Below are positions 17,570 to 25,068 of a stretch of DNA of 64,000 nt, piece by piece. Numbering within the stretch: the stretch's first letter is position 1; each line of letters begins with the position of its first letter. Both the position numbers and the translations under genes were made by a program. Location of the stretch: assembly GCF_050278625.1 (NCBI RefSeq), contig NZ_JBNNTI010000020.1, positions 9,330 to 73,329 of the forward strand. Reading direction: 5' to 3'. This DNA comes from Viridibacillus sp050278625 (GTDB taxonomy: Bacteria; Bacillota; Bacilli; Bacillales_A; Planococcaceae). A model generated the notes under the pieces. That model was not told where the DNA came from. It worked only from the letters and a program-made list of their open reading frames with translations, and ran no database searches.

Positions 17570-18265
17570 TTATTTTGCTTTAATAAATTGTTGTGTCCAG
17601 TAATGACCTTTTGCTACATAACCTACGCCAATATGAGTAAATGATGTACTCATAATATTAGCACGGTGACCAGGTGAGTTCATCCAACCTTTTACAACTT
17701 CCTCTGGTGTTGTTTGACCCATAGCAATATTTTCTCCAGCAGCACTGTATTGAATACCTAGTGCTTTCATACGGTCAAATGGTGAACCAAATGTTGGACT
17801 TGTATGTGAGAAGTATTTGTTTTGTTGCATATCAAGTGATTTCTCACGTGCAGCACCCATTAAAGCTTTATCTGATTTAAGAGCAGCTAGTCCAGCTTTT
17901 TGACGCTCAACATTAGTTAACTCGATAACTTTTTGTTCGAATTGATCTACAGAAGTTGATGCTGAGTTATTCGAATCTGATGAATTGTTTCCAGAGTTAC
18001 TTGTGTTGCCATTAGAAGAACTGTTACCCGTATTATTTGAGTTACCATTTGATGGCTTGTTCTCTGGTTTAGTTGTAGTGCTACCAGAAGGTTTGTTTGA
18101 ATAGTGATTATACTTGTAAGTAATCTTACAAGGTTTAACCCCTTTATATATTGTTTGCGTTTGCTTCGATGTATCGGATGAGTTTGTAGAAGTTGAAGCT
18201 TCCACCGTTCCTGCCTGTACGCCCATTAGCATAACGAGACTCATTGGTAATAACCATTTTTTCAT
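17570..18265 (-). CDS. Secreted CAP/SCP-domain protein (YkwD-like)
   Basis: A 231-residue exported protein: signal peptide (KKWLLPMSLVMLMGVQAGTVEA), a low-complexity Ser/Asn/Gly/Thr linker of about 50 residues (residues 55-105), and a C-terminal CAP domain with ELTNVERQKAGL, MQQNKYFSHTSP, GENIAMGQTTPEEVVKGWMNSPGHRANIM and IGVGYV. The conserved His/Glu residues of the CAP cavity are present (FSH, GENI, GHR). Such proteins are found in endospore-former walls and spore coats (YkwD, SafA-like context), but the biochemical role is unclear. AGGAGG precedes the ATG. Single gene. Confidence 0.92.
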   Translation of the reverse strand: MKKWLLPMSLVMLMGVQAGTVEASTSTNSSDTSKQTQTIYKGVKPCKITYKYNHYSNKPSGSTTTKPENKPSNGNSNNTGNSSSNGNTSNSGNNSSDSNNSASTSVDQFEQKVIELTNVERQKAGLAALKSDKALMGAAREKSLDMQQNKYFSHTSPTFGSPFDRMKALGIQYSAAGENIAMGQTTPEEVVKGWMNSPGHRANIMSTSFTHIGVGYVAKGHYWTQQFIKAK

Positions 18266-18464
18266 GTTTTATTCCTCCTTGTCTGCAAATATCGTAACGC
18301 GGGATTTTTGTAATAAAGCGTCCAATAATTGCTACCTCGACCAATTAAGAATAAAAACACCTTGGTTTCAATCATGAGTAGGCTATGAAATTGTGCAAAT
18401 TTAGCAATCTATCGTTTTATTACTAGAAGGATTGGGTTGACACCTAAAAAAATGGCTTGTTATG

Positions 18465-19358
18465 TTACATGGTACCGACAACCTCGAGCTCATTAACATC
18501 TTCACCAATAATGACAACATTAGGTGGCATCTGCATGTATTCTGGCATCCATTGTGTTAAACCATATGCATATTGAAAAAGCATCGGGTTTTTCGTTCCT
18601 TTAATAGGAACATACCCCTTCATGCGATAAATTGTTGAAGGAATTGTTCTAAGCCACTCCTCAAAAACTTCTTGTTCTATTGGTTCAGTGAATGTCACTA
18701 AGCGCGAACTTAAGTGCATGTGACCTATTGGTGCTGATTCGATTTGAGTAGGACGGGCTGTTGCATACAAGCTTTGTAAAAATTTTAGAGGTACTCTTCC
18801 ATTAGTTGTTTGTAGTAATTGCGCATGCGGATTTAAAGATTGTATTTCAAATGTCACCTGTGCACGTTCTTCTTCTGTAAGTAAATCGGATTTATTAGCT
18901 AAAATAAGATGCGCATGACGGATTTGTTCTAAAAACAGGGAGCGTACTTGAGGTGATAATTGATCTCGTTCTAACCAGCGCTTACTATCTGCGACTGTCA
19001 CAATCCCTTTAATATTTAATTGATCGGCAAAAAGAGGAGAATATACAGCGTCTAAGGCCTCTACTGGATGTGCTGCACCTGTTGTTTCAATTATCAGTAC
19101 ATCAAACTCTGATTCTGCTAATAATGTTTGTATTTGCGCTTCTGTTTTTTCTGAACCTGAGCAACAAATACACTCGTTTAACATTTCTTTTAATGGAACA
19201 TCCTCTTCCACTGCTTGTGAATCAAAGTTTAATTTGCCTAGTTCATTCATAATAATTGCTGGTTTAATATTTTGTTCTTTTAATTGACGGATTACATCTG
19301 TCATCATAGAAGTTTTACCACTTCCTAAAAATCCACTAAAAAGATATACATCGACCAT
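18465..19358 (-). CDS. COG0523 (CobW/YciC-type) GTPase, metal chaperone family
   Basis: A 297-residue G3E-family GTPase. Walker A GFLGSGKTS lies at residues 9-17, the family signature CICC metal site at Cys63-Cys66, the Walker B-type ETTGAAHP near 92-99, and the base-specificity ANKSD near 155. The C-terminal domain (SSRLVTFTEPIEQEVFEEWL) is the CobW_C type. Members insert or allocate zinc, cobalt or other metals; several are induced on zinc starvation, but no Zur box could be assigned here. GGATG precedes the ATG. A terminator separates it from the upstream protease gene. Confidence 0.88.
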   Translation of the reverse strand: MVDVYLFSGFLGSGKTSMMTDVIRQLKEQNIKPAIIMNELGKLNFDSQAVEEDVPLKEMLNECICCSGSEKTEAQIQTLLAESEFDVLIIETTGAAHPVEALDAVYSPLFADQLNIKGIVTVADSKRWLERDQLSPQVRSLFLEQIRHAHLILANKSDLLTEEERAQVTFEIQSLNPHAQLLQTTNGRVPLKFLQSLYATARPTQIESAPIGHMHLSSRLVTFTEPIEQEVFEEWLRTIPSTIYRMKGYVPIKGTKNPMLFQYAYGLTQWMPEYMQMPPNVVIIGEDVNELEVVGTM

Positions 19359-19380
19359 GTAAAAATCATCCTTTCTTTAT

Positions 19381-19432
19381 AAATGCATGAAAAAGCTGAC
19401 CTCCTTTGACGGTCAGCTCTCCATGCATTTCT
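19381..19432. terminator. Nested-stem terminator between ctpB and the COG0523 gene
   Basis: Inner stem AGCTGACC/GGTCAGCT and outer stem AAATGCATG/CATGCATTT, with T-runs on the plus side (CTTTTTTAT) and a weaker one on the minus side. It should end the protease transcript. Confidence 0.75.
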
Positions 19433-19458
19433 TTTTTATCACTAAATGTGATTTTATA

Positions 19459-20970
19459 TTATTTCGAACTACTTTGTTGTTTCATCAATTTCTTAGCTTT
19501 TAATAACTGTGGATCGTCTTTTTTGATCTTCTGTCTTAGCTCTAACATTAATGCATATGTTGTTTGGCCTTTTAAAACGCCAGTTTCTTTAAGCTTTTGG
19601 TCTTTTTGGAATGACATTACTGCAGCTTTTGTTGTTGCATCAAATAGTCCATCCACTTTACCTGGTTTATAACCTACTGCTTTCAACATTTTTTCTGCAG
19701 CCAACACTTGATCTGATAAAGAGCCCTCTTTCATTGCTTTTTCAGGATCAAGATATGGTAATGAAGCATATGAAGGATAATTTACTTTAATAGTTGGTTC
19801 AATACCCTTCTCATGAATCCAATTACCTTTAGGTGTTAACCACTTAGCTGTAGTAAATTTCAAGTTTGAACCATCTTTTAAGTTACTAGCAGTTTGAACT
19901 GTTCCTTTACCAAATGACTTTTCACCAATTAATGGAATATTAGCAGATTCACTAAGTGCACCAGCTAAAATTTCAGAAGCCGAGGCACTACCACCATCGA
20001 TTAATAACGACACAGGTACATTCACTTTACGTCCACCTTGCGCTTCAATCACTTCTTTTTTTCCAGTTCTGTCTTCAATTTGCATAACAGGTTCCCCTGT
20101 TTTAACAAATAGGCTTGCAATACTAACAGCAGAATCAAGCAAACCACCTGGATTTTGACGAACATCAACTACAAGTGATTTCATGCCTTTAGCTTCCATA
20201 TCATCAAGTGCTGTTAATAGTTCTTTATATGTGTTATTAGAGAAGGTTGTAATTTGAATATGTGCAACTTTCCCGCTCAACATTTCACTATAAACTGTTT
20301 CAATCGGAATATCGTCTCGAACAATTTTCATCTTAACTTTTTTCTCACTATCACCACGAACAATTTCAAGTGTTACAGATGTTCCTTTTTCACCACGAAT
20401 TAATAGTACAGCCTCAGAAGAAGTCATGCCTGAGATACTTTTACCATCAACTGTAGCAATGATATCGTTTGGTAAAATCCCTGCTTTTTCAGCCGGCGAG
20501 TTTTTAATAGGTGAAACAACTACGATATTGCCACTTTGCTCTTGGATTTCAGCTCCAATCCCTTGGAAGCTAGAAGAGATACTTTCATTGAACTGCGAAG
20601 CTTCCTCAACATTCATATAATCTGAATAAGGATCTCCAAGTGCTTCAATCATACCGTTGATCGCACCGTTTACTGCTTCGTCTGTATCAATGTCTTTGTA
20701 ATAGTTTGCTTTCAATTCATCAAATGCGTTAAATAGTTTTTGGAATTCTTTATGAGTTGGCGTACGAACTTCTACAACTTTTTTCTCTCCAAATGTTAGC
20801 GCAAAGATTGTTAAACCAGAAGTAAATAATATTAAAACAATTACCATCATGATCAACGCAAAAGGTTTAATACGTATGTATTTGCCAGCCGGCTTTACAT
20901 CTTCTAATTTTTCTTGCTCATCAGTGGGTAGATCTTTTTTTTCTGGCTCCACTTTGTTTTGCTCGTCCAT
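19459..20970 (-). CDS. ctpB: S41 carboxy-terminal processing protease (CtpB type)
   Basis: A 503-residue membrane-anchored protease: cytoplasmic charged N-terminus, one membrane segment (about 35-58), PDZ domain (about 125-205, FQGIGAEIQEQ...), S41 catalytic domain with SASASE (residues 328-333) and catalytic Lys355 in SFGKG, and a C-terminal peptidoglycan-binding domain (about 405-475, GYKPGKVDGLFDATTKAAVMSFQ). In sporulating bacilli CtpB cleaves SpoIVFA to activate sigma-K; CtpA is a close paralogue, so the exact role is uncertain. The ATG has GTGGTGA upstream. Single gene. Confidence 0.9.
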   Translation of the reverse strand: MDEQNKVEPEKKDLPTDEQEKLEDVKPAGKYIRIKPFALIMMVIVLILFTSGLTIFALTFGEKKVVEVRTPTHKEFQKLFNAFDELKANYYKDIDTDEAVNGAINGMIEALGDPYSDYMNVEEASQFNESISSSFQGIGAEIQEQSGNIVVVSPIKNSPAEKAGILPNDIIATVDGKSISGMTSSEAVLLIRGEKGTSVTLEIVRGDSEKKVKMKIVRDDIPIETVYSEMLSGKVAHIQITTFSNNTYKELLTALDDMEAKGMKSLVVDVRQNPGGLLDSAVSIASLFVKTGEPVMQIEDRTGKKEVIEAQGGRKVNVPVSLLIDGGSASASEILAGALSESANIPLIGEKSFGKGTVQTASNLKDGSNLKFTTAKWLTPKGNWIHEKGIEPTIKVNYPSYASLPYLDPEKAMKEGSLSDQVLAAEKMLKAVGYKPGKVDGLFDATTKAAVMSFQKDQKLKETGVLKGQTTYALMLELRQKIKKDDPQLLKAKKLMKQQSSSK

Positions 20971-21232
20971 TTATTTCACCACTTTCAATCTTCAAGTGTT
21001 TTATACACTAATACCATAATAAAGCACCGCTCTTTCAACGTCAATTAAGCCCTTTCATTGAGATTAAAATATCTTTATTTATAGTCACCCCCTCCCCTCT
21101 CGTGATTTTTTTTAGAAATACGTTTCCTGTAATCATCAAGTACTTTTCATTTCTTATTTTTCTTGAGTAAATGAAAGGATTATTTATGCTAATGCCGAAA
21201 ATATATTTCACAACGAATTATAGGAGGCTACA

Positions 21233-21614
21233 ATGACTAATTTAAGTTCGCATATTGCCACCCTTGAAATACCCGTCACTTATCTAGCAAAATCAATTGC
21301 GTTCTACACTGATATTCTAGCTGCTGAAGTGCAGTTTAAAAATGAAAAAACGGCAGGCAAAAGGAGTGCCAACAATATTCTTAGTTGAAACAGAAGCAAT
21401 TGGAGGATTATCATTTAAAAATACGAATAACGAGATTGTTCATAGCGTAATGGACTTTTATACTCCTTCCTTAACAGAATTACATGAGTGGCTTAAAGGA
21501 AAACAGGTTGAAGTAGACACTTTAAATTTACAAGGTGAATTAGGCTGTTTTGGATTTAAAGATCCAGATGGAAATAGGTTAAGCGCCTGCAATATCCTCC
21601 ATCCAGAACAGTAA
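21233..21614 (+). pseudogene. Frameshifted VOC (glyoxalase-like) protein gene
   Basis: AGGAGG precedes ATG 21233, and the frame reads IATLEIPVTYLAKSIAFYTD, the beta-alpha start of a vicinal-oxygen-chelate domain, but stops at TGA 21386-21388. The rest of the domain (VPTIFLVETEAIGG ... FGFKDPDGNRLSACNI) continues in another frame from about 21345 to TAA 21614. The switch falls at the run of six A in AATGAAAAAACGG, so it is a one-base indel or a sequencing error. Intact, it would be a protein of about 126 residues. Two hairpins follow at 21621-21689. Confidence 0.8.
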
Positions 21615-21620
21615 ATAAAA

Positions 21621-21692
21621 AAGACCAATTACAAAGAGTGGTCTCAGCTTACCGACAAAAGGCAGTTGGTTTAACTCATTCCAACTGCCTCT
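21621..21692 (+). terminator. Two hairpins after the VOC gene
   Basis: AGACCA/TGGTCT (21621-21643) and the perfect GGCAGTTGG/CCAACTGCC (21661-21689). Neither has a strong T-run, so termination is likely but not certain. Confidence 0.5.
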
Positions 21693-21810
21693 AATTGGTT
21701 TCGTTCATGATTTTGGTTTCTCATCATCATTTTCCATAATATTATTCTTACCTTTTAATTATAAAAGTGAATGAGTAAATAGAAAAGTAGAAAGCAATAA
21801 ATTTATTGGT

Positions 21811-21990
21811 TTGGAGAAGCGTCCGCTTGACTCCTGCGGGAAAAGTGAGAAAGACGAGACTCTACAAGAGCGTAGCGACGAAGCGGCTCGGCGCTCGCCA
21901 GCGGTAAGCTTCGGAAAACCTGATCTAACCTGTATAAAAAAACTGTAGAAAACTCGTTATTTTCGAGTTTGTCCATAGTCTGAGACTACT
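21811..21990. repeat. Dispersed GC-rich repeat plus inverted copy of the MATE-terminator hairpin
   Basis: 21811-21925 resembles the 156-bp array units in opposite orientation (AGCGTAGCGACGAAGCGGCT is the complement of the array core). It is followed at 21935-21990 by AACTGTAGAAAACTCG...TTCGAGTTTGTCCATAGTCTGAGAC, the complement of the hairpin found at 16645-16700. The rest of 21693-22546 holds only the relic listed next. Confidence 0.75.
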
Positions 21991-22204
21991 TACAAAATTT
22001 TATTAAAAGTCAATAATCAATCTACAAATAACTAAATAGAAAGCAATTTAATAAGATGATGTTGCACATTTAATGTTCAATCTAAGGCAGAATCATAAAG
22101 ATTCTCCCTTTTGTTATAATTCGGTGATTCATCATTAGTTTGATTGAGCATCCTGTTTTCCCAGGTGTAGCTTTTGAATAATTAATTTTGATAATATATA
22201 AAAA

Positions 22205-22363
22205 AGTCTGAACGTTTATACTCCTGAAGAATCTTATAACAGATACCCATCAATTGATTTAACATCAGAGAAATATTATTTAGTACCATTTGGGCACTCA
22301 ACAAATCCCCATACAACTGAGCCAGGTAATGCACCAGAACAATCTATACTAATCTACCCGTAA
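22205..22363 (+). pseudogene. Unrecognised C-terminal gene fragment
   Basis: A 52-codon open frame ends with TAA at 22361-22363 and starts just after an in-frame stop, with no start codon or RBS. The text (NVYTPEESYNRYPSIDL ... TEPGNAPEQSILIYP) looks protein-like, perhaps an exported enzyme's end, but I cannot assign it. Confidence 0.35.
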
Positions 22364-22546
22364 TATTTTGAGATAATGTAACTTTATTATCCATTAAAAG
22401 GCGCTTTAATGAAGTAATGAAAAAGCTCAATTTTTCTATTAAAATTTAGGGAGAAGTTGGACTTTTTAGTATTGGATTTCCTTATCGGTGTGAATCCGCA
22501 TTTTCCAGGCGGTACTCCTTATTGCGTATAAGGCTACTGCCGACAT

Positions 22547-23221
22547 TTAATCGCTAAGCCCCGTCCTTACTTCATTTGTTCCCCATTTATTATCAAAAAT
22601 CAATCGATTTAGTTGTTCACGTTTTTCCCAGTTGTGTATTTCAAGCAAGGGTCGATCTGGATAATTATCTGTATACCCAATAGAAATTAATGCTATGGGA
22701 TCAATATGATATGGAATCTCAAGAATTTTTCTTACATCGGACTTTTTATAAAAACTTACCCATCCCATAGCTAACCCTTCTGCGTAAGCAGCAAGCCACA
22801 TATTTTGAATCGCACAACTAACAGACATCAGATCAGTTTCCGGAATAGAGTTTCTCCCCAATACATGATCCCCCCCGCTAAAAGGATTGCAAGTTACACA
22901 TATAGTAACAGGAGCTTCAATAATACCGGCAATTTTTAGATCAAGAAACTTCAACTCACGATCTGTATCTTCATAATGTATGGCTAATGCTCGTCTTTCT
23001 TTTTCAACGATTTTTGCAAGTTCTTTCTTAATCTCATCATTTTTTATAATAATAAAATTCCATGGTTGCATAAAACCAACTGATGGAGCATGGTGAGCTG
23101 CCTCTAATAAATTATATAATTTATCATCAGGTATAGGGATATTTAAAAAGGACCTTATATCTCTCCTATTAAAAATGGTCTTATATACTCCGTTTCGCTC
23201 TTCTTTAGTTAATTGATACAA
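22547..23221 (-). CDS. bluB: BluB-type 5,6-dimethylbenzimidazole synthase
   Basis: A 224-residue nitroreductase-fold protein with BluB hallmarks: RRDIRSFLNIPIPDDKL near the start, LLEAAHHAPSVGFMQPWNF (40-58), the insertion ending GRNSIPETDLMSVSCAIQNMWLAAYAEGLAMGWVSF (about 125-160) and IGYTDNYPDRPLLE. BluB cannibalises reduced FMN with oxygen to give the lower ligand of vitamin B12. No other cobalamin gene is in the window, so it may serve salvage or remodelling. The nearest neighbours are relics and repeats. A plain nitroreductase is the alternative; the HHAPSVGFMQPW motif argues for BluB. Confidence 0.88.
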   Translation of the reverse strand: MYQLTKEERNGVYKTIFNRRDIRSFLNIPIPDDKLYNLLEAAHHAPSVGFMQPWNFIIIKNDEIKKELAKIVEKERRALAIHYEDTDRELKFLDLKIAGIIEAPVTICVTCNPFSGGDHVLGRNSIPETDLMSVSCAIQNMWLAAYAEGLAMGWVSFYKKSDVRKILEIPYHIDPIALISIGYTDNYPDRPLLEIHNWEKREQLNRLIFDNKWGTNEVRTGLSD

Positions 23222-23306
23222 AACTACCCCTCCAAATTTATTAAAATTACCATTTTTTTACAATGACTAGGTCAAATCTTAGGATTTTCTTACAGCTATA
23301 CTTATT

Positions 23307-23456
23307 TTATATCCCTTTTGAGTAAATCACCTTATCAATTCTCCCTATACAATCATGGTAGTAATGCGTTAAAGGTAAAAATGGCTGATTTCCTTTGAAT
23401 ACAAGTAACTGATATTTACTTTCGATATGTTTTGGGTAGTATTCATACCCATACAT
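23307..23456 (-). CDS. Small SOS-box-linked ORF, possibly a truncated integrase start (49 aa)
   Basis: ATG at 23456 has GAGGTG seven bases upstream and the frame runs 49 codons to TAA at 23307-23309. A LexA box lies 22 bases before the start. The product (YEYYPKHIESKYQLLVFKGN ... HYYHDCIGRIDKVI) has the flavour of the N-terminal SAM-like domain of some Bacillales site-specific integrases, which would make this a truncated relic, but the match is from memory of the style of those proteins and not tested. Its own RBS and SOS operator argue that the start, at least, is genuine. Confidence 0.5.
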   Translation of the reverse strand: MYGYEYYPKHIESKYQLLVFKGNQPFLPLTHYYHDCIGRIDKVIYSKGI

Positions 23457-23477
23457 TTATTTACACCTCACAGAATA

Positions 23478-23489
23478 GAACGTTTGTTC
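23478..23489 (-). promoter_or_regulatory. LexA (SOS) box upstream of the 49-aa ORF
   Basis: GAACGTTTGTTC fits the GAACNNNNGTTC core. On the minus strand TATTCT (complement of 23472-23477) could serve as the -10 element immediately downstream; the -35 is poor. Confidence 0.7.
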
Positions 23490-23569
23490 AATTTTAACTT
23501 TTTCACTGTTTATTGTAAATATTTTATCATTTATTAAATCAATAGAAATGAAATCAAAATAAAAAAACG

Positions 23570-23612
23570 TACACCACTAAATTGATTTTAGTAATGTACA
23601 TTTTTATAATAT
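23570..23612. terminator. Imperfect hairpin with flanking A/T runs
   Basis: CGTACACCACTAAA and TTTAGTAATGTACA pair with two mismatches, flanked by AAAAAAA on the left and TTTTTATAA on the right, so it could terminate either strand. Confidence 0.45.
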
Positions 23613-23685
23613 GTGCAACATTATAAAAAAGTTATGATAATGAACTATCATACACATTTACTTGTCTTTAATATTACAGAGTAAG

Positions 23686-23762
23686 TGGTCTCAGCTTAGA
23701 TTTTCCGAAACTTACCCCTCGCTTTCCGCGGGTGAGCAGACGCTTCTTCAAACCAATAAACA
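23686..23762. repeat. Internally deleted copy of the 21.8-kb dispersed repeat
   Basis: TTTTCCGAAACTTACC ... GCAGACGCTTCTTCAAACC matches the two ends of the complement of 21811-21920, with the centre missing. It also carries CTTTCCGCGG of the 156-bp family. Confidence 0.6.
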
Positions 23763-23800
23763 TTTATTACGAGTGGCTATTTTTATGCCACAGTTTCTTC

Positions 23801-23938
23801 CTATAATAGTACCGATAACAAACTTATCACTCCCACAACAGGTAATAAAGCTATCCACATCCATTCCACTAACGCTACATCTTCAGGTGCAATATCCTCA
23901 TCAACGAAACAATAGTAAATACTCAACAAAATCTTCAT
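23801..23938 (-). CDS. Possible small single-span membrane protein (45 aa)
   Basis: ATG 23938 (or ATG 23944) follows AGGGGTG and the frame runs to TAG at 23801-23803. The product starts MKILLSIYYCFVDEDIAPED and ends in one hydrophobic segment (VEWMWIALLPVVGVISLLSV). I do not recognise it. It lies among relics in an SOS-rich stretch, just downstream of another unassigned minus-strand frame (about 23956-24095), so it may be a fragment. Confidence 0.4.
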   Translation of the reverse strand: MKILLSIYYCFVDEDIAPEDVALVEWMWIALLPVVGVISLLSVLL

Positions 23939-24101
23939 GTCCATACACCCCTATGGTTTAGATTTTCCAAGCCTCATCCATTATTGATTTCACTTTGATA
24001 CTTCTACTCACACGCTTGATGGCTGTATAGATGACTGATTCTAAGCACTCAACCTTCCCTCGCTTATACGCACACATAACACTTAAATGATACGAAGATA
24101 T

Positions 24102-24142
24102 AAAAAAGAGTGAGAGCCACTAATCGCCTATCACTCTTTTTC
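24102..24142. terminator. Terminator of the SOS operon
   Basis: AAAAAGAGTGA pairs with TCACTCTTTTT; the loop contains GCCACTAATCGCC. A very similar hairpin next to a similar coding tail lies at 45572-45612. Confidence 0.8.
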
Positions 24143-24189
24143 ATTGTTCTAATCCAAGTCTTTTCTTAACTTCATCGTTTACTTGATTC

Positions 24190-24477
24190 CTAAGTAAATA
24201 CAGAATAACGCAACTCCTGATTATTCCCTTTAGATCTAATAAAATATTCATCAATCTTTTTTGTTTCTTCCATAACCTTTAAGCCGTGCATTCCTAGCGT
24301 TCGGTTCACATCTCTTAAATCTTTGTGTAATTTTCTTAACTCTTCATCTATCCATAATTCAAATGCAAAGTGTGATTTTAACTGGCTCATATACTTTTTA
24401 TTTCGTTCTAATGTACGCATTGTAAGCTCTAAAATTATCGCTTTATGAACATGGATTTGTTGGTCATGCTTTATCAT
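24190..24477 (-). CDS. SOS operon gene 2, small helical protein with frameshifted tail
   Basis: A 95-residue helical protein (IKHDQQIHVHKAIILELT ... NRTLGMHGLKVMEETKKID) whose ATG overlaps the previous gene's stop (24474-24477), so the pair is translationally coupled. After its TAG at 24190 another frame continues as LRNQVNDEVKKRLGLEQ to TGA at 24141-24143. Removing one T from the TTT at the junction restores a protein of about 112 residues, so the C-terminus looks truncated by a one-base insertion. A sister tail (LRNKVNEEVKMRLGL) occurs at 45597-45665. Small genes of this kind accompany UvrX/YolD polymerase operons in bacilli, but no polymerase gene is here. Confidence 0.65.
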   Translation of the reverse strand: MIKHDQQIHVHKAIILELTMRTLERNKKYMSQLKSHFAFELWIDEELRKLHKDLRDVNRTLGMHGLKVMEETKKIDEYFIRSKGNNQELRYSVFT

Positions 24478-24695
24478 ACAACTTCATTCTCTCTACGCAA
24501 TACAGGAACAACTGCAAGAACAGTATCAATAATAAAAATGCGTTTGGCACTCTTCCCGAAACAATAAGCCTGAAACAAATCAGATGTCATCTTAATGATT
24601 TTCACACGCCTTTTAGTTACCTCTCCACCTTTCGACATATACATTAAATCAATTACCTGATTGCGTTGCATGGCTTTTAATAGCTGTTCTTTCAC
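24474..24695 (-). CDS. SOS operon gene 1, mini WYL-like protein
   Basis: A 73-residue protein beginning MKEQLLKAMQRNQVIDLMYM. The pattern YMSKGGEVTKRRVKIIKM followed by LFQAYCFGKSAKRIFIIDTVLAVVPV matches the core of a WYL domain (a small beta-barrel that senses nucleic acid or nucleotide ligands), without the usual HTH. AGGGAGG-type RBS (complement of CCTCCCT at 24703) precedes the ATG. Two LexA boxes flank its promoter, so it should be damage-induced together with the overlapping downstream gene. Confidence 0.75.
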   Translation of the reverse strand: MKEQLLKAMQRNQVIDLMYMSKGGEVTKRRVKIIKMTSDLFQAYCFGKSAKRIFIIDTVLAVVPVLRRENEVV

Positions 24696-24716
24696 GGTTT
24701 TTCCTCCCTAAAAATA

Positions 24717-24762
24717 GAACGTTAGTTCGTTTTATTATAAGGAACATTTGTTCTTATTTCAA
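24717..24762 (-). promoter_or_regulatory. Promoter with two LexA boxes
   Basis: On the minus strand TTGAAA (complement of 24757-24762), 17 bases and TATAAT (complement of 24734-24739) form a near-consensus promoter. GAACATTTGTTC (24742-24753) sits in the spacer and GAACGTTAGTTC (24717-24728) just after the -10. Two operators imply tight repression by LexA. Confidence 0.88.
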
Positions 24763-24780
24763 GAAAAAAAATAACTACCG

Positions 24781-24945
24781 CTATTTGTGGTCTTTTTCAT
24801 CCTCATTTTTAAAATCAATTATATCCCGTATATCCTCTAATTCAAATGCAGCTGCCATTTTGGATAATGCTTGTTTTTGGAACACGTTCTATTTTATTGT
24901 TCGCTAAAACAGAAATAGTTCTCTGAGTATATTCAATTAAATACA
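24781..24945 (-). pseudogene. XRE-family HTH regulator, frameshifted remnant
   Basis: The minus strand reads YTQRTISVLANNKIERV in one frame and KQALSKMAAAFELEDIRDI to a TAG at 24781-24783 in the next. Joined, this is the second half of a lambda-repressor-like helix-turn-helix domain. The upstream part is missing and a one-base shift breaks the rest. Confidence 0.6.
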
Positions 24946-25068
24946 GAATTTTTTTAAATAAAAACAAAAATGTTTTCCTTTTCTCCTAATATATGTTATT
25001 GTGAATACATGGTAAAATTTTGTTTATATGGCATAATTTTACTAATAAAAAAAAGGGAGTTGTAAAAT

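Noticed and set aside
18144..18344. 66-codon ORF overlapping the start of the CAP gene
   Set aside because: Out of frame with the signal-peptide gene, whose RBS and signal sequence are clear.
22480..22545. FMN- or cobalamin-riboswitch-like string (GGTGTGAATCCGC ... GGCGGTAC) after bluB
   Set aside because: Only short pieces match, the order of conserved blocks is incomplete, and no gene follows on the plus strand.
24880..24893. GAACACGTTC as a fifth LexA box
   Set aside because: The half-sites are separated by two bases instead of four, and it lies in the HTH relic.
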